Source of the DNA: Thermoleophilia bacterium
GTDB lineage: Bacteria; Actinomycetota; Thermoleophilia; Gaiellales; Gaiellaceae
DNA length: 64,000 nucleotides
Direction of reading: 5' to 3'
NCBI GenBank assembly: GCA_017882605.1
Contig: JADGPE010000001.1
Location: forward strand, 18,554-82,553
Part shown: positions 10,018 through 18,471 of the stretch, piece after piece
How the letters are laid out: each line of letters starts with the position of its first letter
How positions within the stretch are numbered: the first letter of the stretch is position 1
Notes under the pieces: generated by a model
Database searches by the model: none
What the model was told of the DNA's origin: nothing
Seen by the model: only the letters and a program-made list of their open reading frames with translations
Made by a program: the position numbers and the translations under genes

Positions 10018-10037
10018 CTGACCAGACCCTTGGTCAG
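10018..10037. repeat. inverted repeat in the queA-tgt spacer
   Basis: CTGACCA-gaccct-TGGTCAG is a perfect 7-bp inverted repeat. Its right arm continues to TGGTCAGACCAC, reusing the same core as the nearby dispersed repeat. It lies 36 bp past the queA stop on the minus strand and could end queA transcription, though no U-tract follows. Confidence 0.45.
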
Positions 10038-10073
10038 ACCACGGTGACGAGACGCGCGCGTTCGATCCACAGG

Positions 10074-11000
10074 TCACAGGATCAGCATCGCATCGCCGAA
10101 GGAATAGAAGCGGTAGCGCTCCTCGATCGCCAGGGCATACAGGCGCCGGGTCTCCTCCACCCCCGCGAACGCCATCACGAGAGCGAGCAGCGTGGAGCGC
10201 GGAAGATGGAAGTTCGTCAGGAGCTGGTCGACGCGGCGGAACGTGAAGCCGGGCGTGATGAAGAGGTCCGTGCGGCCGGCGGGCGGCGCGCCGCCCGCAA
10301 GCGACTCGAGGACACGCACGGTGGTCGTGCCGACTGCGAGCACGCGCGGCGCCGCGCGGATCCGCTCCCACGCCGAGGGCTCGACCGAGTAGCGCTCGCC
10401 GTGCATGCGGTGCGTCTCGACGAGCACCTCCTGCAACGGCCGGAACGTGTCGAGACCGACGTGGAGCGTCACCCGCTCGACATCGAGTCGCGCGAGAACG
10501 ACCGGCGTGAAGTGCAGCCCAGCCGTCGGCGCAGCGGCCGAGCCGCGGTTGCGCGCATAGACGGTCTGATACCGCTCCGCGTCGTCGAGCGGCTCGGTGA
10601 TGTACGGCGGCAGCGGCACGTCACCGTGCGGCTCGCCCTCCAGCCGTACACGCCAGCGTCCCTCGCCGAGATGCTCGAGCAGTTCCACCGCGCCGTGACG
10701 GTCGCCCGGGCGCAGCTTTCGCGTGGGGCGCGCGAGCGCCTCCCACACGTCCCCGTCGACCTGTTCGAGGAGGAGCACCTCCCCGCGCGGCCGCTCGATC
10801 GGGATGCGCGCCGGGACGACACGGGTGTCGTTCACAACGGCGAGAGCATCGACCAGATCCGGCAGATCACGGAATACGTGGTGCGTGACGTCACCTGTCG
10901 AGCGGCGGTAGACGAGCAGACGCGACTGGTCGCGTTCAGCCGCCGGATGCTGAGCGATCAGCTCCTGCGGCAGGTCGTAGTCCAGCTCACGGGCCTCCAT
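10074..11000 (-). CDS. queA: S-adenosylmethionine:tRNA ribosyltransferase-isomerase
   Basis: 308 aa from the start chosen. Transfers the ribosyl group of SAM to 7-aminomethyl-7-deazaguanine in tRNA to give epoxyqueuosine. Family features: MEARELDYDLPQELIAQHP at the N-terminus, VVNDTRVVPAR, GLHFTP, RNRGSAAAPTAGLHF, and DQLLTNFHLPRSTL near the end. The ORF track extends 51 residues upstream, but family alignment puts the start at ATG 11000. It is divergent from the 94-aa coiled-coil gene, with only 27 bp between the starts. Confidence 0.95.
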   Translation of the reverse strand: MEARELDYDLPQELIAQHPAAERDQSRLLVYRRSTGDVTHHVFRDLPDLVDALAVVNDTRVVPARIPIERPRGEVLLLEQVDGDVWEALARPTRKLRPGDRHGAVELLEHLGEGRWRVRLEGEPHGDVPLPPYITEPLDDAERYQTVYARNRGSAAAPTAGLHFTPVVLARLDVERVTLHVGLDTFRPLQEVLVETHRMHGERYSVEPSAWERIRAAPRVLAVGTTTVRVLESLAGGAPPAGRTDLFITPGFTFRRVDQLLTNFHLPRSTLLALVMAFAGVEETRRLYALAIEERYRFYSFGDAMLIL

Positions 11001-11027
11001 CCGGTGCGGACGGTAGCTTCGCCTCCC

Positions 11028-11312
11028 ATGGAACAGATCCGTGAAGCACTCCGCGACGGGCTCCGTGAGGAGGCAGCGCCGATCGCGCGCCGCCTCGCCG
11101 AGGTGAAGGGCCTGTCGAACAACGTGATCCACAGGCTCGAGAAGCTCGAGCACACGATCGATGCCGAGCGCGACGCGCGGGTCGACGATCTCGCCTTGCT
11201 CGTCGACCTGCTCACCGAAGGATGGCGGGGACTGAACGCGCGACTCGACCGGATCGAAGCGGCGCTCGAGCCTGCGAAGACGAACGTCGTGAAGCTCCGC
11301 GAGAGCGCCTAG
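11028..11312 (+). CDS. small coiled-coil protein, unknown function
   Basis: 94 aa beginning MEQIREALRDGLREE. Regular heptads of Leu, Ile and Ala (VIHRLEKLEHTIDAERDARVDDL, then GLNARLDRIEAAL) predict a long coiled coil and no membrane segment. I do not recognise a family. The ORF track hides it inside a 459-aa plus-strand frame; ATG 11028 is chosen because the sequence upstream belongs to queA in antisense. It converges with the histidine kinase, 3 bp between the stops. Confidence 0.7.
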   Translation: MEQIREALRDGLREEAAPIARRLAEVKGLSNNVIHRLEKLEHTIDAERDARVDDLALLVDLLTEGWRGLNARLDRIEAALEPAKTNVVKLRESA

Positions 11313-11315
11313 CTT

Positions 11316-12698
11316 CTACGCGGGCAGGACGAGCTCGAAGCGAGAGCCTCTGCCGACGTGCGACTCGAGCTCGATGCGTCCGCCGAGCGCGGTCGACAGC
11401 TCCTTCGCAATCGCCAGGCCAAGGCCTGTCCCGCCGCTCACGTTCGAGACGAACGGCCGGAAGAGCCGCTCCCGCGCCTCGGGCGGTATGCCCGGCCCGG
11501 TGTCCTCGACCGCAACGTGCACGGTCCCGTTCCGCTGAGCGAGCTCGAGCGTGATTCGGCCGCCGTTCGGGGTCGCATGGAACGCGTTCGAGAGCAGATT
11601 GCCGACGACTTGGAGCACGCGGTCACCGTCGGAGACGATCACCGGCCGAGCGTCGAGCTTCTGCCGGTAGTCGATCGAGCGGCGCTGTGCCTCGTCGCGA
11701 TACCGCTCGAATACCTGTTCGATGAGCGTCGCCATGTCGACCTCTTCCGTCGTGACCGTGAACCGCTTCGTGTCGAGTCTTGCGAGATCGAGGATGTCGC
11801 CGACGAGGCGCTCGAGGCGTTGCGTCTCCGCCTCCACCGTCTCGAGCGAGCTGTGCCTGAGCTCCGGATCCTCGATCACACCCTCGAGCAGTGCCGCAAC
11901 GTGACCTCGGATCGCGGTGAGCGGAGTGCGCAGCTCATGCGAGACCGACATCAGGAAGTTCCGCTCCATCTGCTCGACCTCGCCGAGCCGGTGCGCCATC
12001 TCGCCGACACGGGCGCTGAGATGACCGAGCTCACCCGCAGCGTTCGGCGGTACGTCGACAGCGTAATTGCCCCCGGCAACCTCGTCGACGGCGTCCGACA
12101 GCTGCAGGATCGGCCGGACGATGCGCCGCGACAGGTACCACGCCAGGAGCGCGGCGATCAGCAGGCCGAGCACACCGGCGATCGCGAGCCGGCCGATCAG
12201 CGAGACGACCTGCTGGCGAATGTCGGCTTTCGGGGTGGCAACGACGATCGCGCCGATCGTGGTGCCCGACGACGCGATCGGGTTGGCGACGGCGAGCCAA
12301 CGCCGGTGCTGCCCGGGCGGTGTGAAGTCGAAGGTGACCGATTTCCCGATGTGCCAGTCGATCGGCTCCTGCGGCAACGGGCGCAGGCCGGTGATCTGGC
12401 CGGGAAAGAGGCCGAGCCGTGGGCCGAGCAGGTAGATCCGGTCGCCGGTCGCTTTCTCGAGTGTCTTCCCGGCGAACCTCGGCGCCTTCTGGTCACCGTT
12501 CTTGTTCCCATAGCCCGCGTTGACTGCCGTCGAATAGAGCTCGGCGATCCCGTGCGCCTCGCGGTTCAGCTTCGACAACGTCTGATTCTCGGTGAACTGC
12601 TGGAACAGCCGGACCGAGATCGCCGTCGTGATCACGCCCGCGAGGACGATCCCCGCGAGGAAGACGAGCGGCAGCCGGACGCGTAGCGATCCGAGCAT
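11316..12698 (-). CDS. sensor histidine kinase (HAMP-HisKA-HATPase)
   Basis: 460 aa. Two membrane helices (about 10-32, and a second near 165-190: LAIAGVLGLLIAALLAWYL) flank an extracytoplasmic sensor. These are followed by HAMP, the H-box SVSHELRTPLTAIRG with the phosphoacceptor His, N-box NLLSNAFHATPNG, G1 EDTGPGIP and G2 GGTGLGLAIAKE. A complete class I kinase. It follows its response regulator by 9 bp. The signal sensed is unknown. Confidence 0.93.
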   Translation of the reverse strand: MLGSLRVRLPLVFLAGIVLAGVITTAISVRLFQQFTENQTLSKLNREAHGIAELYSTAVNAGYGNKNGDQKAPRFAGKTLEKATGDRIYLLGPRLGLFPGQITGLRPLPQEPIDWHIGKSVTFDFTPPGQHRRWLAVANPIASSGTTIGAIVVATPKADIRQQVVSLIGRLAIAGVLGLLIAALLAWYLSRRIVRPILQLSDAVDEVAGGNYAVDVPPNAAGELGHLSARVGEMAHRLGEVEQMERNFLMSVSHELRTPLTAIRGHVAALLEGVIEDPELRHSSLETVEAETQRLERLVGDILDLARLDTKRFTVTTEEVDMATLIEQVFERYRDEAQRRSIDYRQKLDARPVIVSDGDRVLQVVGNLLSNAFHATPNGGRITLELAQRNGTVHVAVEDTGPGIPPEARERLFRPFVSNVSGGTGLGLAIAKELSTALGGRIELESHVGRGSRFELVLPA

Positions 12699-12707
12699 CT
12701 GGTCAGC

Positions 12708-13424
12708 CTACGAGGTTGCGGGGTCTTTCTTCGCGTCCTTGGCCGGCGACACCTTGTAGCCGACCCCCCAGACCGTGACGATCGGCGACGCGTCGCCCAG
12801 CTTGCGCCTCAGCTGGCGGACGTGCACGTCGACGGTTCGCGTGTCGCCCGCGAAGGTGTAGCCCCAGACACGCTCGAGCAGCTGATCGCGGGTGAGCACG
12901 AGACCCCGGTGGTCGAGCAGCTCCCAGAGCAGGTCGAACTCCTTCGGGGCGAGCTGGATCTCCTCCTCGCCGACACGAACCTCGCGCCGTCCCGCATCGA
13001 TGTGCAGATCGCCGTGGTCCATCGTCTCGCTCTCACGCTCGCGCCGCTCGGGGGTGGCACGACGCAAGATCGACTTGACGCGCGCGACGAGCTCGCGTGG
13101 ATTGAACGGCTTCGTCAGGTAGTCGTCGGCGCCGACCTCGAGGCCGATGATCTTGTCGACGTCCTCGTCACGCGCCGTCAGCATCAGGATCGGCACGTCG
13201 CTCGTCTGGCGGATGCGACGTGTCACCTCGATGCCGTCGATGTCCGGCAGCATCAGGTCGAGGACGATCAGGCCGGGCATCTCGTGCGCAACCTGTGCGA
13301 GCGCATCGGTGCCGTTGGACGCAGTCCGGACCCCGTAGCCGGCGTTCTTCAGATACAGCGAGACGAAACTGGCGATCGAGCTCTCATCCTCGACCACCAA
13401 GATGTTCGGGCTCGGCGTGGTCAC
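12708..13424 (-). CDS. OmpR/PhoB-family response regulator
   Basis: 238 aa. The receiver is intact: VVEDE acidic pair, LIVLDLMLPDIDG with the phosphoacceptor Asp, MLTAR with Thr, and YLTKPFNP with Lys. The winged helix ends in VTVWGVGYKVSP. The ORF track extends 55 residues upstream; GTG 13424 opens the family start (MTTPSPNILVVEDE) and lies one base after the TAG of the exported-protein gene. Partner of the kinase that follows. Confidence 0.94.
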   Translation of the reverse strand: MTTPSPNILVVEDESSIASFVSLYLKNAGYGVRTASNGTDALAQVAHEMPGLIVLDLMLPDIDGIEVTRRIRQTSDVPILMLTARDEDVDKIIGLEVGADDYLTKPFNPRELVARVKSILRRATPERRERESETMDHGDLHIDAGRREVRVGEEEIQLAPKEFDLLWELLDHRGLVLTRDQLLERVWGYTFAGDTRTVDVHVRQLRRKLGDASPIVTVWGVGYKVSPAKDAKKDPATS

Positions 13425-13425
13425 G

Positions 13426-13947
13426 CTACGGGCTGGACGACGGGCCGCCCACCGCCGTGGGCTGGACGCCGAACTGGACGAGCCGCGACGCCGGGAAGAA
13501 CGGCACCGGGATCCATTTGCCGCTGTCGAGCGCGTAGTCGCCGGTGTCGAGGGCGAACAGGTCGCCGGAGAGCTGAGCCGCGCCGACACCGACGGCGGTC
13601 AGGTCGATGCCGCTGCCCTTCAGGCTCAACCGGTAGCGGCCGCCGGTGACACGGAAGCGCACGTCGGTGCCGCTGTAGACGGTCGTCCCGTCGATCACCC
13701 CGGGCTTGGGTTTGGAGTCGAAGCCGCTGACGAGGACCTGGCCGTCGCCGACGATCGGATCGCTGACGATGAGCTTGCCCTTGTCCATCTGCCCCCAGAG
13801 CGTGCCACGAGTCCCGGACACGACGACCGTGCCGTCGACCTTCCGCAGCTCGAGCACACCGTCACCGGTCGCGCGCACTGCGGCCAGTGCCGCCGGGGCG
13901 GCGATGGCTACAAGACCACAGAGCAGGATGAGGCAGAGCCGGCGCAT
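13426..13947 (-). CDS. exported beta-rich protein upstream of the two-component system
   Basis: 173 aa. The signal peptide is MRRLCLILLCGLVAIAAPAALA; the remainder has alternating beta strands (GVLELRKVDGTVVVSG, GRYRLSLKGSGIDL) and no Cys or enzyme motif. A beta-jellyroll or OstA-like fold is possible but I cannot assign a family. Its stop is one base from the response-regulator start, so it belongs to the same transcript. A role as an envelope sensor accessory or target of the kinase is inference. Confidence 0.75.
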   Translation of the reverse strand: MRRLCLILLCGLVAIAAPAALAAVRATGDGVLELRKVDGTVVVSGTRGTLWGQMDKGKLIVSDPIVGDGQVLVSGFDSKPKPGVIDGTTVYSGTDVRFRVTGGRYRLSLKGSGIDLTAVGVGAAQLSGDLFALDTGDYALDSGKWIPVPFFPASRLVQFGVQPTAVGGPSSSP

Positions 13948-14036
13948 CGACCTACACAGTCTTTCCTGCCGAATTATGCCTCGAATGAGGGGTATGTAAG
14001 GAGTTTTGTGCGGGTCAGTCTTGTACCGTCGGCTCG

Positions 14037-15224
14037 GTGCACGACCTCACGAGCTTCGGCCTCACCATTCTGCTCGTCGCAGGTGCTCTCACGGCCGCCT
14101 TGCTGGCCTCGAAGGTCAGCGCACGCACGTCGATCCCGTCGGCCGCCCTGTTCCTCGCCGCCGCCGCCTTGGCCTCCGATCTCTACCCGTCCCTCGTGCT
14201 CTCGATCTCCACGGTCGAACGAATCGCCACCGTCGCGCTGATCGTGATCCTCCTGGACGGCGGCTCGTCGATCGGGTGGCGGCGCTTCCGCGCAGCCGCG
14301 GTGCCGATCGCATCGCTCGGCGTCTTCGGCACCTTCGCGACCGCCGGCCTCGTCGCGGGGTTCGCGCACTGGGCGCTCGGGCTGGCCTGGGTGACTTCGG
14401 GGCTCCTCGGCGCGGCAATCGCGCCGACCGACCCGGCGGTGATGTTCTCCGTGCTCGGAGAGCGCGAGATCAAGGGTCGCACCGGCACGATCCTCGAAGG
14501 CGAGTCGGGTACGAACGACCCGGTCGGCATCGCGCTGATGCTCGGCATGATCGAGTTGGCGACACACGCCGACGCCTCGTTCTGGATCGTGGTCCGCGTC
14601 TTCGCGGAGCAGATGTCGATCGGGCTCGCGATCGGTGTCGGCGGCGGGCTGCTCGAGCGTGTTCTCATGCAGCGAGTGGCGCTCCCGTCCGCGGGGCTCT
14701 ACACGTTGCGGACGCTCGCGCTCGCCGGCCTCGTCTACGGCGTCGCGACGGTGGCGCACGGATCGGGTTTTCTCGCCGTGTTCGTGACGGGGCTGATCGT
14801 CGGAGACCTGCGCGCGCCCTTCACGGCGGAGATCCGTGTGTTCCAGGACGGGCTCGCTGCGCTGGCGGAGATCGTCGTCTTCGTTGCGTTCGGCCTGACG
14901 ATCGACCTGTCGGGGCTCACGTCCGGCCGCTGGGTGGACGGCCTCCTCCTGGCCGCGTTCGCTGCTCTGATCGCCCGCCCACTGGCGATCGGGGCCCTGC
15001 TCGCCCCGGCCCGGCTCCGCGCCGGAGAACGCCTCTTCGTGATCTGGGGCGGGCTCAAGGGCGCGGTGCCGATTCTCCTCGCCGCCTTCGCACTCGCACG
15101 ACCTGTCGACGACGCGCGGCGCATCTACGAGACCGTCTTCGTCGTCGTCCTCGCCTCGGTGCTCGTGCAAGGCGGGACGATTGGCATCGCCGCCCGCCGG
15201 CTCGGCGTCGAGGCGACTGCCTAG
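14037..15224 (+). CDS. CPA1-type monovalent cation:proton antiporter
   Basis: 395 aa with about 11-12 hydrophobic segments over the whole length. The ion-binding ND motif is present in LEGESGTNDPVGIAL, preceded by AIAPTDPAVMFSVL, which is typical of NhaP/CPA1 exchangers. There is no long cytoplasmic tail. GTG 14037 is the start. Divergent from the exported-protein gene with an 89-bp intergenic region. Expected to export Na+ or K+ in exchange for protons. Confidence 0.9.
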   Translation: MHDLTSFGLTILLVAGALTAALLASKVSARTSIPSAALFLAAAALASDLYPSLVLSISTVERIATVALIVILLDGGSSIGWRRFRAAAVPIASLGVFGTFATAGLVAGFAHWALGLAWVTSGLLGAAIAPTDPAVMFSVLGEREIKGRTGTILEGESGTNDPVGIALMLGMIELATHADASFWIVVRVFAEQMSIGLAIGVGGGLLERVLMQRVALPSAGLYTLRTLALAGLVYGVATVAHGSGFLAVFVTGLIVGDLRAPFTAEIRVFQDGLAALAEIVVFVAFGLTIDLSGLTSGRWVDGLLLAAFAALIARPLAIGALLAPARLRAGERLFVIWGGLKGAVPILLAAFALARPVDDARRIYETVFVVVLASVLVQGGTIGIAARRLGVEATA

Positions 15225-15418
15225 GCGACGCGACGAACGGTCTGCGTGAGACCGGTCGCCCGCACGCTCTCGTAGGCATCCACGACGCGCACCGCGCCGG
15301 CCTCCTCGGCCAGCGGCTCGCAGACGACGCAGATGGTCTGGTCGCGCCGCTCCCAATGCCACATGCGGTAGCGCTCACCGGCAAGCAGCGTACGGCGGCA
15401 GACCTGGCACATCGCCAT
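15221..15418 (-). CDS. small four-cysteine zinc-binding protein
   Basis: 65 aa. Two CxxC knuckles (CQVC at 4-7 and CVVC about 30-33) suggest a structural zinc. Trp/Arg-rich spacer (RYRMWHWERRDQ). It overlaps the antiporter stop by 4 bp on the opposite strand. No family recognised. Confidence 0.65.
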   Translation of the reverse strand: MAMCQVCRRTLLAGERYRMWHWERRDQTICVVCEPLAEEAGAVRVVDAYESVRATGLTQTVRRVA

Positions 15419-15461
15419 CTACCCATTCAAGGTAGGCCGGGCGCCGGACGGCACCCGGTCG

Positions 15462-16301
15462 CTAGTACGTGTAGAACCCCTCGCCGCTCTTGCGGCCCAG
15501 CTTGCCCGCGAGCGCCAGGCGAACGAGGCGCGGCGGCGGCGCCATCCGTGGCTCGCGCAGCTTCTCGTACAGCGCCTCGCTCGCGTGGACGTGCACGTCG
15601 AGGCCGACGAGGTCGAGCAGGGCACACGGCCCCATCGGCCAGCCTGCACCATGCTGCATGCCGGCGTCGAGCGCCTCCGGTGTCACGCCCGCCTCGTCGA
15701 GCACGCGCACGCAGTCGTTCAGCAGTGGGATCAGCACACGGTTGACGACGAATCCCGGTGTGTCCAGGCACCGGATCGGTGTCTTGCCGAGCTGTGTGCC
15801 AAGGTCGAACGCGACGTCGCACACGGCCTCCGAGGTTCGTTCGGCCCGGACGATCTCGACGAGCGGCATCAGCGGCGCGGGGTTGAAGAAGTGCATGCCG
15901 ACCGCACGCTCGGGCCGCGCGAGCACGGACGCGATCTCCGTGACCGAGAGCGCCGAGGTGTTCGTCGCCAGCACCGCGTCGTCGCGTACGACATCCTCGA
16001 GCGCGCGAAAGAGCTCGTGCTTGACCGCGAGATCCTCGAACGCGGCCTCGATCACGACGTCGCAGTCCGCGAGGCTGTCGAGCTCGGTGGTCAACGCGAG
16101 CCGCGAGAGCGCACCGTCGCACCGATCCTGCTCGAGCTGCCCCTTCTCGACCTTGCGGGTGAGGAAGTGCGCGATCGTGTCACGCGCAGACTCCGCACGC
16201 GCGAGGTCGACCTCACGACCGACCGTCTCGAAACCGGCCTCGATCGCGAGCTGCGCGATGCCCGAGCCCATCGAGCCCAGGCCGACCACCCCCACCTTCA
16301 C
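15462..16301 (-). CDS. 3-hydroxyacyl-CoA dehydrogenase
   Basis: 279 aa. Oxidises 3-hydroxyacyl-CoA with NAD+. N-terminal Rossmann motif GVVGLGSMGSGIAQ; catalytic His in GMHFFNPAPLMPLVEIV; Asn in DTPGFVVNRVLIPLLND; C-terminal dimerisation domain with GPCALLDLVGLD and GRKSGEGFYTY. The ORF track joins it to a long shadow; the real GTG start at 16301 overlaps the thiolase stop as GTGA. A bifunctional hydratase domain is absent. Confidence 0.94.
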   Translation of the reverse strand: MKVGVVGLGSMGSGIAQLAIEAGFETVGREVDLARAESARDTIAHFLTRKVEKGQLEQDRCDGALSRLALTTELDSLADCDVVIEAAFEDLAVKHELFRALEDVVRDDAVLATNTSALSVTEIASVLARPERAVGMHFFNPAPLMPLVEIVRAERTSEAVCDVAFDLGTQLGKTPIRCLDTPGFVVNRVLIPLLNDCVRVLDEAGVTPEALDAGMQHGAGWPMGPCALLDLVGLDVHVHASEALYEKLREPRMAPPPRLVRLALAGKLGRKSGEGFYTY

Positions 16302-17503
16302 AGGCGCTCGACCACTCCTGCGATCGCCATGCCGAAGCCGACGCACATCGACGCGATGCCGTACCGCGCGTTGCGGCGCTCGAGCTCCGGGAGCAATGTC
16401 GCCGTGATCCGCGCCCCAGTCGCGCCGAGGGGATGGCCGAGCGAGATGCCGCCGCCGTTCGGGTTGACGTCGTCCATCCGCTCCTCGAGGTGGAGATCCT
16501 GCACTGTCTGCAGCACGACGGAGGCGAACGCCTCGTTCACCTCGATCACCGCCATGTCGTCCATGGTCAGGCCGGCCTTCGCCACGGCCTTCTCCATCGC
16601 CTGCGGGTTCCCGTGCAGCATCCGGGTCGGATCGACGCCGGCTATGCCGAACGACACGAAGCGTGCACGCGGCGCGAGGTCGAGGCGCTTGACGGCCCGC
16701 TCGCTCGCGATCAGCACGGCTGCCGAGCCGTCGACGATCTGCGACGAGTTGCCCGCTGTTACGACCCCGTCCGGGCGAAACGCGGGCTTGAGGGCCGCGA
16801 GCGCCTCGGCCGAGGTCTCGCGGCGCGGCGCCTCGTCGATCGCGAAGACGGCGGGAGCAGCGACGGCCCCGCCACCCGCTTGTAACAGACTGTTGCCTGT
16901 GTCCTCCGGGGCCGGCGTCTCCGGCAGTTCGATGGGGATGATCTCGCGCTCGAACCTGCCGCCGTCGGAGGCGGCCAGCGCGCGCCGGTGCGATTCGAGC
17001 GAGTACGCATCGAGTGCTTCGCGTGACAGCTTCCACTCGTCGGCGAGCAGTTCGGCCGACGTCCCTTGCATCACGATCTCGTGCCGCTCGAGGACGCGCT
17101 CCGAGATCGAGCCGCCGTTCGAGCCCATGGGTACGCGCGACATCATCTCGACACCCGCAGAGACGACGAGATCGAGCTGCCCGGCCATCACCGCCGCCGC
17201 AGCGTTGAAATTGGTCTGCATCGACGAACCGCACTGCCTGTCGACGGTCGTTGCCGAGACGGAGACCGGCCAGCCGGCCGCGAGCACCGCCATCCGGCCG
17301 ACGTTCCACCCCTGCTCGCCGATCTGCGTGACGCAGCCCATTTGCACGTCCTCGATCTCGGCCGGATCGAGATCGTGGCGCGTAACGAGCCCGTTCAAGA
17401 CCTGGGCTGCAAGATCGTCCCCGCGAAGCACCGACAACGTGCCGTTCTTGCGACCGATCGGCGCGCGAACCGCATCGACGATGTAGCTGACCATCTCCAT
17501 CAC
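16298..17503 (-). CDS. acetyl-CoA acyltransferase (thiolase)
   Basis: 401 aa. Active-site Cys in TTVDRQCGSSMQ, NEAFASV, GHPLGATGAR with the catalytic His, and the second Cys in CVGFGMAIAG. Closest in appearance to degradative thiolases that cleave 3-ketoacyl-CoA. Translationally coupled to the downstream dehydrogenase, so the pair covers the last two steps of beta-oxidation. Several in-frame starts lie near 17503; the upstream-most is listed. Confidence 0.94.
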   Translation of the reverse strand: MMEMVSYIVDAVRAPIGRKNGTLSVLRGDDLAAQVLNGLVTRHDLDPAEIEDVQMGCVTQIGEQGWNVGRMAVLAAGWPVSVSATTVDRQCGSSMQTNFNAAAAVMAGQLDLVVSAGVEMMSRVPMGSNGGSISERVLERHEIVMQGTSAELLADEWKLSREALDAYSLESHRRALAASDGGRFEREIIPIELPETPAPEDTGNSLLQAGGGAVAAPAVFAIDEAPRRETSAEALAALKPAFRPDGVVTAGNSSQIVDGSAAVLIASERAVKRLDLAPRARFVSFGIAGVDPTRMLHGNPQAMEKAVAKAGLTMDDMAVIEVNEAFASVVLQTVQDLHLEERMDDVNPNGGGISLGHPLGATGARITATLLPELERRNARYGIASMCVGFGMAIAGVVERL

Positions 17504-17525
17504 TCTAGCCCGCCCCGAACAGCGT

Positions 17526-18446
17526 TCAATCCGCGAACGCAGGCTCGAGCGCCGTCACGCGCCGCGCGTGGTACTCGAAGGCCAGGTTGACCGCTGCAAA
17601 CGTTGCCACGGCATAGACCCAACCGGCGACGCAGTCGACGACGTAGTGCTCGCCCGAGTACACGAGCGAGAACGCCATCGCCGGTGGATAGAGCGCCAGG
17701 AGAAACCGGGGCCAGCGCGGCACGAGGCGCCAGACGTAGAGCACGATCAGGAGGGCGAAGGCGGCATGCAACGATGGCATGGCCGCCACGTTGTTCGCGT
17801 ACGTCTGCCCCTTCTCGAACAGCGACCCGAAGTGCGCAATCGGGATGTGGTGCCAGGTGATGCCGATTGTCCGGTTCGCTTCGCCGACCGAGCCGTGCCG
17901 CGCGGCGAGCCACGGCGGCACAGCCGGAAACAGCACATACGTCGCGAATCCTGCGAGCGAAAGGACGCACACCATGGTCGCGAACCGAACGAAGCGGTCG
18001 TGCGCCCACCGCCACAGGATCGCCGCGACGACGAGCGTGGCGAAAAAGTGAGTGAGGTAGACGAACCACGTGGCGTAGTCCCACCACTGCAGGTGGTTGC
18101 CGCCGTGCCAGAGGTGCGTCTGTAGCCACACCGTCGGGATCGGTTTCCCGAAGAGGGCCGCCTCCAGCTTGATCTGCGGCAGTTCCCGTGCGTGGAAGAC
18201 GAGCCCGTCCGCATACCCGCGCAGGCGGTCGTAGACGAACAACACCGCGATGAACGGAGACCATTCGATCGCGAGACGCGACGTTCGCCGCCTCACATCG
18301 GTCACCGAGAAGGCGATCATCCCGAGGGCGAACCAGAAGAACACGAGGTCATGCGACGTCGGCACGCCGACGCTCACGATCATCGCGATCGACGCGAGGC
18401 CCCAGCAAACGGGCGCGCCGACTTGAAGAGCCCTCCGAAGGTCCAC
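17526..18446 (-). CDS. PAP2-superfamily membrane phosphatase/phosphotransferase
   Basis: 306 aa, about six membrane helices. The two catalytic motifs of the PAP2_3 (inositol-phosphotransferase-like) group are seen: AAMPSLHAAFALL (PSxH) and SGEHYVVDCVAGW (His plus Asp). Acts on lipid phosphates or transfers a phospho-head-group; the substrate is unknown. The third, Arg-containing KxxxxxRP motif of soluble PAP2 enzymes is not obvious, as is usual for this subgroup. Confidence 0.85.
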   Translation of the reverse strand: MDLRRALQVGAPVCWGLASIAMIVSVGVPTSHDLVFFWFALGMIAFSVTDVRRRTSRLAIEWSPFIAVLFVYDRLRGYADGLVFHARELPQIKLEAALFGKPIPTVWLQTHLWHGGNHLQWWDYATWFVYLTHFFATLVVAAILWRWAHDRFVRFATMVCVLSLAGFATYVLFPAVPPWLAARHGSVGEANRTIGITWHHIPIAHFGSLFEKGQTYANNVAAMPSLHAAFALLIVLYVWRLVPRWPRFLLALYPPAMAFSLVYSGEHYVVDCVAGWVYAVATFAAVNLAFEYHARRVTALEPAFAD

Positions 18447-18471
18447 AAGAGAAGATTAGAGTGGTCGCGCC

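Noticed and set aside
15462-17309. 615-aa single protein joining thiolase-region and dehydrogenase sequence
   Set aside because: The N-terminal half is a shadow of the thiolase gene in another frame; the dehydrogenase starts at 16301.
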